NCBI RefSeq assembly: GCF_019186805.1 | Contig: NZ_CP066783.1 | Coordinates: 3,051,501 to 3,115,500, forward strand | Source of the DNA: Comamonas fluminis | GTDB lineage: Bacteria > Pseudomonadota > Gammaproteobacteria > Burkholderiales > Burkholderiaceae_C | Length of the DNA stretch: 64,000 nt | Direction: 5' to 3' | Shown: positions 44,785 through 54,346 of the stretch, in pieces | Layout of the letters: the number at the start of each line of letters is the position of its first letter | Numbering within the stretch: the first letter of the stretch is position 1 | Position numbers and translations under genes: made by a program | The notes under the pieces: generated by a model | What the model was told of the DNA's origin: nothing | Seen by the model: only the letters and a program-made list of their open reading frames with translations | Databases searched by the model: none

Positions 44785-44825
44785 CCGTCATTTAATTTGT
44801 CATCTCGCCTATTTTTTCTCGTCAT
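44785..44825 (+). promoter_or_regulatory. Possible PhoB half-sites facing ppx
   Basis: CCGTCAT (44785), TTGTCAT (44797) and TCGTCAT (44819) lie on the plus strand with spacings of 12 and 22 bp. The 22 is two turns of 11; the 12 is off by one. They could drive ppx, 175 nt downstream, or extend PhoB binding from the pstS side. Confidence 0.4.
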
Positions 44826-45000
44826 ACTGCTGACATATAACGACTACAGACTGACCGCCCACTGTGTGCTGCAGCCTTGCTGCACTACAGAAAACGGCTC
44901 AAATACCCGAGCGCCATGAGGTTTCAAGCAGACGCTCACAACTGCCTCAGCCCAGCTGTTGCATATTTTCAAAAATACTCCTCCCCGAAAAGCTTTTTGA

Positions 45001-46482
45001 ATGGCTCCCGAATCTTTGCTTGCTGCCGTTGATCTTGGCTCCAACAGCTTCCGTCTGGAAATCGGCCGTGTCGGCTCACATCAGCGCATAGAGCGCGTGG
45101 AATACCTCAAGGAAACCGTGCGCCAGGGCAATGGGCTCAACCACCGCCACGAGCTCTCTCTGGAAGCCATGCAGCGCGGCTGGGAATGCCTGGCCCGCTT
45201 TGGCGAGCGCCTCACCGGCTTTGCACCGGCCCATGTGCGCGCCGTGGCAACACAGACACTGCGTGAAGCCTGCAATGCCGATGAATTTGTGCGCCGCGGC
45301 AGCGAACTGCTGGGCTTTCCCATCGAAGTCATTGCTGGCGAAGAAGAAGCGCGGCTGATCTATCGCGGCGTTTCCAGCTCTTTGCCACCCAGCCAGCAAC
45401 GTCGCCTGGTGATCGACATTGGCGGACGCTCTACCGAAATCATCATTGGCCAGCAAAGTCACACCCAGCAATTGGCCTCATTTGCCCTGGGCAGCGTTTC
45501 CTGGAGCAGCCAGTTCTTTGCCGATGGCGCACTGAGCAAATCCAACTTCGCCCAGGCCATCGCCGCAGCCAAGCAGGCATTGGCGCAGGCCCAGTTTGCC
45601 TACCCGGGCACAGCCTGGGACTGCGCCTATGCCTCTTCGGGCACCGCCAACGCAGTGGGGGATGCGCTAAGCGCACAGGGCATGGATGGCAAGGTCATCA
45701 CACTGGCCAAACTGCGCCACCTGCAGGCACAGTTGCTGGAAATCGGTCATGTAGACAAGCTTCGCATTCCCGGCCTCAAGGAAGACCGCCGCCCTGTGGT
45801 GGCCGGCGGTATCAGCGTCATGCTGGCCGTGGTGGAGCTGCTGGGCATCAACGAGCTGGAAGTGGCGCAAGGCGCCTTGCGCCAGGGCGTGCTGCATGAC
45901 CTGCTGGACCATGAACCGCCTGCCGACAAAGAGCTGGCCGAAATCGAGGCCCTGCAGCAGGACTTTGGTGTGGACACATCCCATGCGCTGCGCGTATCGC
46001 GCATTGCCAGCGAGCTGTGGCAGAGGATTCGCCCGGACATTGCCCCTGAAAGCTGCAGCCAGTCACTGAACATTGCAGCCCAGCTGCATGAAATTGGCAT
46101 GCGCGTGGCACTGAGCAATTACCACCGTCACGGCGCCTATATCACCGAGCACTGTGGCATGGCCACCTGGGACCCTGCCCTGCGCCAGCGCATCACGCAG
46201 CTGGTGCTGGGTCATCAGGGCAAGCTGCGCAAGCTGGAAGACGCCATTGAAGAGCCTGATCTGGCCCTGCCGCTGATGGCACTGCGCATTGCTGTGCAGC
46301 TGTGCCACACACGGCGCGAGCCTGATGTGGCAGATTTGCAGCTCAAGCGCGCAGGCATGGAATGCAAACTGAGCACGCCACAAGGCTGGATGCAGAACTA
46401 CCCCCAGTCAGCGCGGCTGCTGGAAGAAGAAGCGCTGGCCTGGAGCAAAACCCCCTGGAGCTTGAAGCTGCAATTGCGCTGA
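45001..46482 (+). CDS. ppx: Exopolyphosphatase (Ppx/GppA family)
   Basis: The protein has 493 aa. The ASKHA-type phosphatase domain has LLAAVDLGSNSFRLEIGRV, GEEEARLIYRG and LVIDIGGRSTEIIIG (phosphate loops). A C-terminal HD-like domain (about 310-490) has AAQLHEIGMRVALSNYHRHGAY. It releases phosphate from the ends of polyphosphate chains or hydrolyses pppGpp. It is divergent from pstS and convergent with ppk, so polyphosphate synthesis and breakdown sit together with the Pho genes. Confidence 0.95.
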   Translation: MAPESLLAAVDLGSNSFRLEIGRVGSHQRIERVEYLKETVRQGNGLNHRHELSLEAMQRGWECLARFGERLTGFAPAHVRAVATQTLREACNADEFVRRGSELLGFPIEVIAGEEEARLIYRGVSSSLPPSQQRRLVIDIGGRSTEIIIGQQSHTQQLASFALGSVSWSSQFFADGALSKSNFAQAIAAAKQALAQAQFAYPGTAWDCAYASSGTANAVGDALSAQGMDGKVITLAKLRHLQAQLLEIGHVDKLRIPGLKEDRRPVVAGGISVMLAVVELLGINELEVAQGALRQGVLHDLLDHEPPADKELAEIEALQQDFGVDTSHALRVSRIASELWQRIRPDIAPESCSQSLNIAAQLHEIGMRVALSNYHRHGAYITEHCGMATWDPALRQRITQLVLGHQGKLRKLEDAIEEPDLALPLMALRIAVQLCHTRREPDVADLQLKRAGMECKLSTPQGWMQNYPQSARLLEEEALAWSKTPWSLKLQLR

Positions 46483-46532
46483 AACAGCAGCAGCCACGCT
46501 GACCTGCCAACGCGGGTCGCTCAAATCTCAGC

Positions 46533-46561
46533 AAAAAGGGACTGCCATGCAGTCCCTTTTC
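46533..46561. terminator. Bidirectional terminator between ppx and ppk
   Basis: AAAAGGGACTGC (46534-46545) pairs with GCAGTCCCTTTT (46549-46560), loop CAT. Runs of A and T on either side fit termination from both directions. Confidence 0.85.
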
Positions 46562-46569
46562 ATTTGAGC

Positions 46570-46640
46570 TTATTGATATTGCTATGCAACTGATAGCTGC
46601 CAGCGCGTAGCTGCAGGCAGCTTTTCATGCTTTTCTTTCA
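46570..46640. repeat. Family-B-like repeat between ppx and ppk
   Basis: CTGATAGCTGCCAGCGCG, then GCAGCTTTTCATGCTTTTC. It shares GATAGCTG, CAGCGC and the T-rich end with other copies, but is diverged. Confidence 0.4.
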
Positions 46641-46709
46641 GATATCCACCCAGAACATACGCAAGCAGCTCACCCAAAATAAGCAGTAAGGCACGTCCTG
46701 AGTGCCCCA

Positions 46710-49073
46710 TCAGCGCCCGCGGCCGTAGCGGTCCATCAAGGCTCGCTGGGCGCCTGTGCCATCCGCCACACGCTTGGGCTTCTGATAGGTGCCTGACGCT
46801 TCCAGCGTCCATGCATCACGCTCATCGCCCAGGTAGGCGACCAGACATTCGTCAATCACACGCTGGCGCAGCTTTTTGTCAATCACCGGCCAGGCCAGCT
46901 CCACACGGCGCACCATATTGCGGCTCATCCAGTCAGCACTGGACAGCAGCAACTCTTCCTCCTTGCCCCAGGCAAAGTAGAAGACGCGGGAGTGCTCCAG
47001 AAAGCGCCCGATGATGGAGCGCACGCGAATGTTGTCCGTCAAGCCCGGGCGCTGCGCGGGCAACATGCAGGCGCCACGCACGATCAGATCGATCTCCGCG
47101 CCCTTGCGCCCAGCATCCACCAGAGCGCGAATCAGTGGCTCATCAGTCAGCGCATTCATCTTGATGACCATGCGTGCACGCTCGCCCCTGGCCGCCGCAT
47201 CACCCACCTGAGCAATCAGCTCCAGCATGCGGTTTTGCAGATGAAAGGGGGCCATCACCAGCTTTTCCAGCTTGGGCATGGCGTTGTGGCTGGAAAGGTG
47301 ACGGAACACCGCATCCATATCCGCCGTGATTTCGGCATCGCAAGTGAGCTGGCTAATGTCCGTGTACAGACGTGCGCTGCGCACGTTGTAGTTGCCAGTG
47401 GACAGGTGCGCATAACGCTTGAGCTGGTTGGTGCGCTTCTCGCGGCGCGTTATCAGCAGCATCTTGGCATGGGTTTTGAGCCCCACCACACCGTACACCA
47501 CCTGCACGCCCAGAGACTCCAGCTTCTCGGCCCAGTTGATATTGGCTTCTTCGTCAAAGCGCGCCTTGAGCTCCAGCACTGCCAGCACTTCCTTGCCCCG
47601 CCCTACCGCTTCGGCCAGCAGCCGCATGATTTCAGAGTCGGAGCCCGTGCGATAAATCGTCTGCTTGATGGCCAGAACCTGCGGGTCATTCACCGCTTCG
47701 CGCAGCAACTCCAGCACCGCATCAAAGCTCTCGAAGGGCTGATGGATGATGATGTCGTTCTTGCGCATCTGCGCCATGATGGAGCGCCCCGGCGTGAGCT
47801 GCGCAGGCCATGCGGGCTTCCACTTGGGAAACAGCAAAGCCGGGTCATCCACCAGATCAATCAGCTGCATCTGGCGCACCAGATTCACCGGCCCTTTAAC
47901 CCGGAAAAGCGCTTCTGGCGGCAGGCCATATTGCTCCAGCAGCAGGTCCGACAGCATGGGCGAGCACGAGGAGGAAACCTCCAGTCGCACGGCCTGACCG
48001 TAATGGCGATGGTTGAGTCCCTGGCGCAGCGCCATGCGCAAATCGACCAGATCATCTTCGTCAACCGCCAGATCGGAATTGCGCGTCACGCGAAACTGCG
48101 AGAACTCAGCCACTTCACGCTCTGGGAACAGCTCTGCCAGATGGGCTCGCACCACGCTGGAGATACTGACAAACAGGCGCTGCTTGCCGGAGATTTTCTC
48201 TGGCAATCGAATCAGCCGCGGCAGCGCACGTGGCACTTTGACAATTGCCACTTCGTTGGAGCGGCCAAACGCATCTACGCCATTGAGGCGAACGATGAAA
48301 TTCAGCGCCTTGTTGGCAACCTGCGGGAATGGATGAGAGGGATCCAGCCCCACGGGCATCAGCAGTGGCTGAACCTCGCGCAGAAAGAACTCACGCACCC
48401 ATTTGCGCTGGGTGGCATTGCGCTCACCGTGCGAAACCAGCCGGATCGCATGCTTGGTGAATGCCGGAATGATGGAGTGGTTGTAGAGCTGATACTGATG
48501 AGCCACCAGCGCGTGGGCCGTGGTCATCAGCGACTCATAGCTGCTGCGGGTGTAGATGCCTTTTTCATCCCCCGCAATCGCCGCTGAGACATGGGGGGCG
48601 CTGCGCACCTCAAACCATTCATCCAGGTTGGACGAGACAATGCAGAGGTAGCGCAAGCGCTCCAGCAAAGGAACATCCTCGCGCTCTGCCCAGCTCAGCA
48701 CCCGTTCGTTGAACGCAAGAATGCTGTTGTCACGGTCCAGCAACTCCAGCTCTGATGCTGGTGGCGCAGGCGGAGCAGCTTTAGCCACAGGGGCTTTGGC
48801 CGCAGCCCTGCGCCGTGGTGCAGCTTTGGCAACTGGTGCTTTGCGACTGGCAGGCTCCATGGCTTGAGGCAGTTGTGGGTTTAACGATGGTGTGACAGCG
48901 GCCTCCGCTTCCACTGGCGCTTCGCCGCTTTTGTCACGAGCCAACCCCAGTGAAGCGGGGCCAGCCTCTACCGAGGCAGACTTTGAACTAACAGAAAGCT
49001 CTGATGAAGATGAGGCGTCAGGCGCCTCAGAAACACGAAGAGACGTAACCGAACCCGAAACAGATTGAGACAT
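46710..49073 (-). CDS. ppk: Polyphosphate kinase 1 with long N-terminal tail
   Basis: The protein has 787 aa; PPK1 is usually about 690. The conserved enzyme begins near residue 108 (LELLDRDNSILAFNERVLSWA). The catalytic core shows VPRALPRLIRLP, KARFDEEANI and the autophosphorylated His in YAHLSTGNYNVRSARLYTD; the C-terminal domain has IDLIVRGACMLP. The first 107 residues are low complexity: Ser-rich, then acidic, then Ala/Lys/Pro/Arg with KAPVAKAAP twice (78-86 and 93-101). An internal Met at 72 could start a shorter form. It makes polyphosphate from ATP. A three-half-site Pho box lies 66-94 nt upstream. Confidence 0.95.
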   Translation of the reverse strand: MSQSVSGSVTSLRVSEAPDASSSSELSVSSKSASVEAGPASLGLARDKSGEAPVEAEAAVTPSLNPQLPQAMEPASRKAPVAKAAPRRRAAAKAPVAKAAPPAPPASELELLDRDNSILAFNERVLSWAEREDVPLLERLRYLCIVSSNLDEWFEVRSAPHVSAAIAGDEKGIYTRSSYESLMTTAHALVAHQYQLYNHSIIPAFTKHAIRLVSHGERNATQRKWVREFFLREVQPLLMPVGLDPSHPFPQVANKALNFIVRLNGVDAFGRSNEVAIVKVPRALPRLIRLPEKISGKQRLFVSISSVVRAHLAELFPEREVAEFSQFRVTRNSDLAVDEDDLVDLRMALRQGLNHRHYGQAVRLEVSSSCSPMLSDLLLEQYGLPPEALFRVKGPVNLVRQMQLIDLVDDPALLFPKWKPAWPAQLTPGRSIMAQMRKNDIIIHQPFESFDAVLELLREAVNDPQVLAIKQTIYRTGSDSEIMRLLAEAVGRGKEVLAVLELKARFDEEANINWAEKLESLGVQVVYGVVGLKTHAKMLLITRREKRTNQLKRYAHLSTGNYNVRSARLYTDISQLTCDAEITADMDAVFRHLSSHNAMPKLEKLVMAPFHLQNRMLELIAQVGDAAARGERARMVIKMNALTDEPLIRALVDAGRKGAEIDLIVRGACMLPAQRPGLTDNIRVRSIIGRFLEHSRVFYFAWGKEEELLLSSADWMSRNMVRRVELAWPVIDKKLRQRVIDECLVAYLGDERDAWTLEASGTYQKPKRVADGTGAQRALMDRYGRGR

Positions 49074-49138
49074 GTCATCAAAGGCATGAGAGCCTAGAAG
49101 CGCCCTTTAAGGGCTTTCCTACAGTCTGCCCGTCATTT

Positions 49139-49167
49139 ATGACGTTCTCATGACTGTTTAATGACTT
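49139..49167 (-). promoter_or_regulatory. Triple-half-site Pho box upstream of ppk
   Basis: On the minus strand: AAGTCAT (49161-49167), CAGTCAT (49150-49156) and ACGTCAT (49139-49145), each 11 bp apart with 4-bp AT-rich or GA spacers. This is the direct-repeat geometry of PhoB binding. Confidence 0.75.
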
Positions 49168-49189
49168 GCCCGCGTCGAATAAATACCTA

Positions 49190-50524
49190 TCAGCCTGCCT
49201 TGACCACTTGGGCCAGGCGCTCTGCGCAGTTGCTGGCAGTGGCTTCGTCACGAGCTTCCACCATCACTCGCAACAATGGCTCTGTACCACTGGCACGAAT
49301 GAGTACACGCCCACTGTCGCCCAGCTCTTGTTCTACCTGCTTCTGCATCAGGGGCAGCTGAGTGTTCTGCTTCCAGTCCTGCCCCGGCTGAAGACGCACA
49401 TTAATCATGACCTGGGGAAACAACTTGACCTGTTCCAGCCACTCGGCCACAGATTTGCCTGAGCGCACGCAAGCCTGCAAAACCTGCAACGCACTGACCA
49501 GACCATCTCCAGTGGTGTGCTTATCCAGGGCCAGCAGGTGTCCCGAGCTTTCTCCGCCCAGTTGCCAGCCATTGGCAGCCAAGGCCTCCAGCACATAGCG
49601 ATCACCAACTTTCGCACGCACAAAGCCCACGCCCTGTGCTTTGAGAGCCTGCTCGACAGCCATATTGGTCATCAGGGTACCTGCAATACCAGGCACAGGC
49701 TCATTGCGGGCCAATCGATCAGCCGCCATCAGATACAGCAGTTCATCGCCGTTGAACAAACGCCCCTTGGAATCCACCAGTTGCAGGCGGTCGGCATCAC
49801 CATCAAGCGCCACGCCGAAATCTGCACTGTTGGCACGTACTGCACGTACCAATGCATCAGGATGCGTGGCCCCCACACCTTCATTGATGTTCAAGCCATC
49901 TGGTGTGCAGCCAATGGCGATGACGCTGGCACCCAGTTCATGAAACACCTTAGGCGCAATCTGATAGGCCGCGCCGTGCGCCGCGTCCACCACAATCTTC
50001 AACCCACGCAGCGAGAGCTTGTGGTCAAACGTGCTCTTGCAGAACTCGATGTAGCGCCCCGCTGCATCTTCCAAGCGGCTGGCTTTACCAAGACCTGCGG
50101 AGTCCACCCAGGACGGCTCTTCCAGCAAAGCGGCTTCAACTTCCTCTTCCCAGGAGTCTGGCAACTTCGTGCCCTGGGCACTGAAGAATTTGATGCCATT
50201 GTCATAAAAAGGATTGTGACTGGCACTGATCACCACACCCAGGCTAGCCCGCTGTGCACGCGTCAGATAAGCCACGCCAGGAGTAGGCAGCGGCCCCAGC
50301 AGCATGACATCAACGCCAGCAGACGCAAAGCCCGACTCCAGCGCGCTCTCCAGCATATAGCCAGAAATACGGGTGTCCTTGCCAATCAGCACCAGCGGAC
50401 GCTCCTGCGTGCGGCGCAGCACGCGCCCCACCGCATGGGCCAGACGCAATGCGAAATCAGGTGTAATCGGCGACTTGCCTACTGTTCCGCGAATACCGTC
50501 GGTACCAAAATATTGACGAGCCAT
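49190..50524 (-). CDS. glmM: Phosphoglucosamine mutase
   Basis: The protein has 444 aa, standard length. Begins [20 protein letters not shown]. The phosphoserine loop is [14 protein letters not shown], the metal loop [13 protein letters not shown], the sugar loop GGESSGHL and the phosphate loop [12 protein letters not shown]. It converts glucosamine-6-phosphate to glucosamine-1-phosphate for peptidoglycan and LPS. AAAAGGA lies upstream of the ATG. It follows folP by 52 nt, the usual order ftsH-folP-glmM. Confidence 0.97.
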   Translation of the reverse strand: MARQYFGTDGIRGTVGKSPITPDFALRLAHAVGRVLRRTQERPLVLIGKDTRISGYMLESALESGFASAGVDVMLLGPLPTPGVAYLTRAQRASLGVVISASHNPFYDNGIKFFSAQGTKLPDSWEEEVEAALLEEPSWVDSAGLGKASRLEDAAGRYIEFCKSTFDHKLSLRGLKIVVDAAHGAAYQIAPKVFHELGASVIAIGCTPDGLNINEGVGATHPDALVRAVRANSADFGVALDGDADRLQLVDSKGRLFNGDELLYLMAADRLARNEPVPGIAGTLMTNMAVEQALKAQGVGFVRAKVGDRYVLEALAANGWQLGGESSGHLLALDKHTTGDGLVSALQVLQACVRSGKSVAEWLEQVKLFPQVMINVRLQPGQDWKQNTQLPLMQKQVEQELGDSGRVLIRASGTEPLLRVMVEARDEATASNCAERLAQVVKAG

Positions 50525-50576
50525 GGCTTCTGTATCCTTTTCTTCTCAATCAAACACAGTCGGGCAATGCCCTGAC

Positions 50577-51416
50577 TTAGAGGGAGGCGTCATGCATGGC
50601 CTGCCAAACTGACAAAGCCTGCACCGTCTCTTTGACGTCATGCACCCGCACAATACGGGCACCCCGCTCTACAGCAAGCAAAGCTGCAGCAACGCTAGGA
50701 ATCATTCGCTGATCCACAGGAAGGCCCGAGACCTGCCCTAAAGAGCCTTTACGGGACCAGCCTGCCAAAAGTGGGAAGTCTAGTTCCAGCAAGCCCTGCT
50801 GGTGTGCAAGCAAGGCAAAATTTTGTGCAACGCTTTTGCCAAAGCCAATGCCGTAGTCCCAGACAATGCGCTGACGCTCAACACCAGAGGCCAGCAAGGG
50901 CCGTGTTACCTGCATCAAAAAATCGTGGACTTCAGCCACCGCATTGCCTTGCATGTGATTCAAGTGCATGTTCTGCGGCGTGGCATGCATGTGCATCAGG
51001 CAAACGCCGCAGCTTGCGTGCGCTGCTACAACTTCATGTGCACCTGGCTGCCGTAATGCCCATATGTCATTGATGATGTCGGCCCCCAGGTCCAGAGCTG
51101 CACGCATCACCTCAGGCTTGTAGGTGTCGACTGAAACCGGCACCTGCAGCTTCACAGCTTCGGCAAGCACAGGCATCACACGATCCAGCTCTTCCTGCAA
51201 GGGAACTGCCGGAGAGCCCGGGCGCGTGGACTCCCCCCCAATATCTAGGATATGAGCACCGTCTTTCAAAAGCTGCTCTGCATGCGCCATGGCACCTGAG
51301 AGTCCTCCAGGCCTTCCACCGTCGGAAAAAGAATCTGGTGTCACATTCACAATGCCCATGACCAGAGGCTTTTCCAGACTCAATAAAAAACGTGATGTTT
51401 GCCACTGCGGTGCCAT
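50577..51416 (-). CDS. folP: Dihydropteroate synthase
   Basis: The protein has 279 aa from the ATG at 51416, with GGAG 7 nt upstream; an upstream in-frame extension would read through a terminator. It has the family signatures MGIVNVTPDSFSDGG (pterin and sulfonamide region) and LDIGGESTRPGS, then VSVDTYKPEV and WDYGIGFGKS. It joins pterin diphosphate to p-aminobenzoate for folate synthesis and is the sulfonamide target. A terminator hairpin with a TTCG loop stands 25-50 nt before its start. Confidence 0.97.
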   Translation of the reverse strand: MAPQWQTSRFLLSLEKPLVMGIVNVTPDSFSDGGRPGGLSGAMAHAEQLLKDGAHILDIGGESTRPGSPAVPLQEELDRVMPVLAEAVKLQVPVSVDTYKPEVMRAALDLGADIINDIWALRQPGAHEVVAAHASCGVCLMHMHATPQNMHLNHMQGNAVAEVHDFLMQVTRPLLASGVERQRIVWDYGIGFGKSVAQNFALLAHQQGLLELDFPLLAGWSRKGSLGQVSGLPVDQRMIPSVAAALLAVERGARIVRVHDVKETVQALSVWQAMHDASL

Positions 51417-51440
51417 AGCGACTCCAGCTTTCCAGAAAAG

Positions 51441-51466
51441 ACAAAAAGGTCCCGAAGGACCTTTTG
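51441..51466 (-). terminator. Terminator between ftsH and folP
   Basis: On the minus strand AAAAGGTCC-TTCG-GGACCTTTT then TTGTCTTTT: nine pairs capped by a TTCG tetraloop. It lies 16 nt past the ftsH stop and 25 nt before the folP start. Confidence 0.8.
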
Positions 51467-51481
51467 TAACCGGCTTGTCAA

Positions 51482-53404
51482 TCAAGCGGTAGTAGGTGAA
51501 GGCTCGGCATTCGAGGCCGGAGTACCTCCGGAAGAATTACCGCCATCCGACGAAGGAGGATTGCGTGGAGTCCAGTCCTTGGGCGGACGTGGCTCCTTGC
51601 CTGCCATGATGTCGTTGAGTTGCTCGGCATCGATGGTTTCCCAGTCCAGCATGGCTTTGGCCATGGCGTGCATCTTGTCGCTATTGTCTTCGATCAGCTT
51701 GCGCGCCAGCGTGTACTGCTCATCAATGATGCGACGCACTTCAGCATCCACCTTTTGCATGGTTTCTTCGCTGATGTTGCTGGACTTGCTCATGGAGCGG
51801 CCCAGGAAAGGCTCACCTTCCTGCTCTGCATAAACCATAGGGCCCAGTGCATCGGTCATGCCATAGCGGGTCACCATATCGCGAGCGATTGCGGTAGCAC
51901 GCTCAAAGTCATTCGACGCACCAGTGGTCATCTGGTTCATGAAGACTTCTTCTGCAATACGGCCGCCGAACAGCATGGCGATCTGGTTGAGCATGTACTC
52001 CTTATCGTAGGAGTAGCGATCCTTCTCAGGCAGGCTCATTGTCACACCCAGCGCACGGCCACGAGGGATGATGGTGACCTTGTGCACAGGGTCGCACTTG
52101 GGCAGCAGCTTGCCGATCAGTGCGTGACCTGCTTCGTGGTACGCAGTATTGCGACGCTCTTCCTCGGGCATGACCATGGTCTTGCGCTCGGGGCCCATGA
52201 TGATCTTGTCCTTAGCCTTTTCGAAGTCCTGCATCTCTACAGTACGTGCATTGCGGCGAGCAGCCATCAGGGCAGCTTCATTGCACAGGTTCGCCAGATC
52301 GGCACCCGACATGCCAGGCGTGCCACGCGCGATGATCGCGGGGTTCACATCCTGACCAACAGGAATCTTGCGCATGTGCACGTTCAGGATCTGCTCACGG
52401 CCACGGATATCGGGCAATGTCACATACACCTGACGGTCAAAACGGCCTGGGCGCAGCAAGGCGGCATCCAGAATGTCGGGGCGGTTGGTGGCTGCGACCA
52501 CGATCACGCCGAGGTTGGTCTCGAAACCATCCATCTCCACCAGCATCTGGTTCAGAGTCTGCTCGCGCTCGTCGTTACCGCCACCCATGCCAGCACCACG
52601 CTGACGGCCAACGGCGTCGATTTCGTCGATGAAGATGATGCAAGGTGCATTCTTCTTGGCGTTTTCGAACATGTCGCGCACGCGAGCCGCGCCCACGCCA
52701 ACAAACATTTCCACAAAGTCGGAGCCCGAGATCGAGAAGAAAGGCACCTTGGCTTCGCCCGCAATGGACTTGGCCAGCAGCGTCTTACCAGTACCAGGAG
52801 GGCCCACCAGCAGCAGACCACGGGGAATACGACCACCCAGCTTCTGGAACTTGTTGGGGTCCTTCAAGAAGTCAACAACTTCCTTGACTTCTTCCTTGGC
52901 CTCATCGCAACCTGCCACATCCGCGAAAGTAACAGTGTTGTTGTTCTCGTCAAGCATGCGCGCCTTGGACTTGCCAAAGCTGAAAGCGCCGCCCTTGCCG
53001 CCACCCTGCATCTGGCGCATGAAGTACACCCACACGCCAATCAGCAGCAGCATGGGGCCCCAGCTGACGAGCAGAGTCATCAGCAGCGAGCCTTCTTCAC
53101 GGGGCTTGACGTCAAACTTGACGTTGTTGTTGATCAAATCGCCCACAAGGCCGCGATCCAGATAAGTCGCGGTGGTGCGGATCTTGCGATCATCCGTCGT
53201 GGTTGCCACGACTTCAGTGCCGCCAGAGCCTTCCTGAATCGTGGCGCTCTTGATGCGATTGCTGCGCACCTGCTCCAGGAATTCGGAGTAGCCAACATGG
53301 GAGGCACCGCCAGCGCCACGGGTGTCAAATTGCTTGAACACCGTAAACAGCACCATGGCGATGACCAGCCAGACGGCAATTTTTGAAAACCACTGATTGT
53401 TCAA
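51482..53404 (-). CDS. ftsH: ATP-dependent zinc metalloprotease FtsH
   Basis: The protein has 640 aa taking TTG at 53404 as start ([20 protein letters not shown], homologues begin MNNQW), with GGAG 9 nt upstream; TTG at 53416 is the alternative. TM1 at about 5-25 and TM2 at about 102-122 flank a periplasmic domain. The AAA+ module has [12 protein letters not shown] (about 205), second region of homology around [13 protein letters not shown], and the protease zinc site HEAGH (about 423). It degrades unassembled membrane proteins, LpxC and sigma-32 in E. coli. The C-terminal tail is Pro/Ser/Gly-rich. Confidence 0.97.
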   Translation of the reverse strand: MNNQWFSKIAVWLVIAMVLFTVFKQFDTRGAGGASHVGYSEFLEQVRSNRIKSATIQEGSGGTEVVATTTDDRKIRTTATYLDRGLVGDLINNNVKFDVKPREEGSLLMTLLVSWGPMLLLIGVWVYFMRQMQGGGKGGAFSFGKSKARMLDENNNTVTFADVAGCDEAKEEVKEVVDFLKDPNKFQKLGGRIPRGLLLVGPPGTGKTLLAKSIAGEAKVPFFSISGSDFVEMFVGVGAARVRDMFENAKKNAPCIIFIDEIDAVGRQRGAGMGGGNDEREQTLNQMLVEMDGFETNLGVIVVAATNRPDILDAALLRPGRFDRQVYVTLPDIRGREQILNVHMRKIPVGQDVNPAIIARGTPGMSGADLANLCNEAALMAARRNARTVEMQDFEKAKDKIIMGPERKTMVMPEEERRNTAYHEAGHALIGKLLPKCDPVHKVTIIPRGRALGVTMSLPEKDRYSYDKEYMLNQIAMLFGGRIAEEVFMNQMTTGASNDFERATAIARDMVTRYGMTDALGPMVYAEQEGEPFLGRSMSKSSNISEETMQKVDAEVRRIIDEQYTLARKLIEDNSDKMHAMAKAMLDWETIDAEQLNDIMAGKEPRPPKDWTPRNPPSSDGGNSSGGTPASNAEPSPTTA

Positions 53405-53651
53405 ACGGGGCTCCAAAGGAATATTCAGATGTAGAGGTCGAAAGCGAACTTCCAGACCTAGTTGAGGTTCATTTTAGGTGTTTCAAGCGCCAAAGCAGCC
53501 TATTCCCCGCTATAGCGGCCATAGGCAGAATGCGGTCTTGCACCCAACTAGCCCTAAGCCAATGTTTTATCAAGGCTTTGCGCTATCAGTTTCGCCAATT
53601 TGCTGCAGCAGAGCATAAGGTCATATACCCCTAAGCCTGCGCATCAAGCCA

Positions 53652-54314
53652 TCAGGCGGGGTTCTTGAGCTGCGTGCCGACAAGGAAAATTTCTGCCGAC
53701 CTGTCACGCGATGCCTTTGGCTTGATGGGCTTGACGACCTTGAAGGTTTGCTTGAACAGATCCACCAGCTCGTTGTAGCCACTGCCATGGAACAGCTTGA
53801 CGACCAGCGAGCCCTCAGGCTTCATGTTGTTGACCGCAAAATCCACCGCCATCTCGATCAGCACCGCAACACGTGCGGCGTCCGTCGAGCCATGTCCGGA
53901 CAGATTGGGAGCCATGTCGGAGACCACCACATCGGCCTTGCCGCCGCCCATGGCTTCTTCCAACTGCGCCAGCACGGACTCTTCGCGGAAATCCCCCTGG
54001 ATGTAATGCACACCCTCGATAGGCTCCATGGGCAGCAAATCCAGCGAGATGATGCGGCCATTGAGTGCGCCCACCGCCGCACCATTGGGCGACAGACGGC
54101 GGCGTACATACTGGCTCCACGCGCCGGGTGCACAGCCCAAGTCCACCACAGTGTGACCGGGGTGAATGAGCTTGAGCGACTCGTCAATTTCCTTGAGCTT
54201 GTAGGCCGCACGGGCCCGATAGCCGTCTTTTTGTGCGGCTTTTACATACGGGTCATTGATGTGGTCGTACAGCCAATTCTTATTGACCTTCTTGCTTTTA
54301 GTTTTGGTATTCAT
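53652..54314 (-). CDS. rlmE: 23S rRNA (uridine-2'-O)-methyltransferase RlmE (FtsJ/RrmJ)
   Basis: The protein has 220 aa. It begins with a basic tail ([23 protein letters not shown]), then [12 protein letters not shown] (catalytic Lys), [15 protein letters not shown] (SAM motif I), [13 protein letters not shown] (catalytic Asp) and LVVKLFHG (catalytic Lys), giving the K-D-K-E tetrad with SAEIFLVG. It methylates U2552 of 23S rRNA in the late 50S stage. It lies upstream of ftsH, the conserved heat-shock pairing, with 247 bp between the two start/stop codons. Divergent from yhbY. Confidence 0.97.
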   Translation of the reverse strand: MNTKTKSKKVNKNWLYDHINDPYVKAAQKDGYRARAAYKLKEIDESLKLIHPGHTVVDLGCAPGAWSQYVRRRLSPNGAAVGALNGRIISLDLLPMEPIEGVHYIQGDFREESVLAQLEEAMGGGKADVVVSDMAPNLSGHGSTDAARVAVLIEMAVDFAVNNMKPEGSLVVKLFHGSGYNELVDLFKQTFKVVKPIKPKASRDRSAEIFLVGTQLKNPA

Positions 54315-54334
54315 GCCTGAATTCTCGCAGCCTT

Positions 54335-54340
54335 GATAAT
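54335..54340 (+). promoter_or_regulatory. Possible -10 box abutting the yhbY start
   Basis: GATAAT at 54335-54340 is followed 7 nt later by the ATG at 54347, so a transcript from it would start at or next to the start codon. The same AT-rich stretch read on the minus strand (TATTAT) could serve rlmE. Confidence 0.4.
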
Positions 54341-54346
54341 ACGGGT

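Noticed and set aside
46992..48587. 531-aa open frame opposite ppk
   Set aside because: Antisense shadow; composition and lack of family motifs do not support a gene.
51620..53386. 588-aa open frame opposite ftsH
   Set aside because: Shadow of ftsH with His/Ala/Gln-rich composition, no ribosome-binding site or domain.
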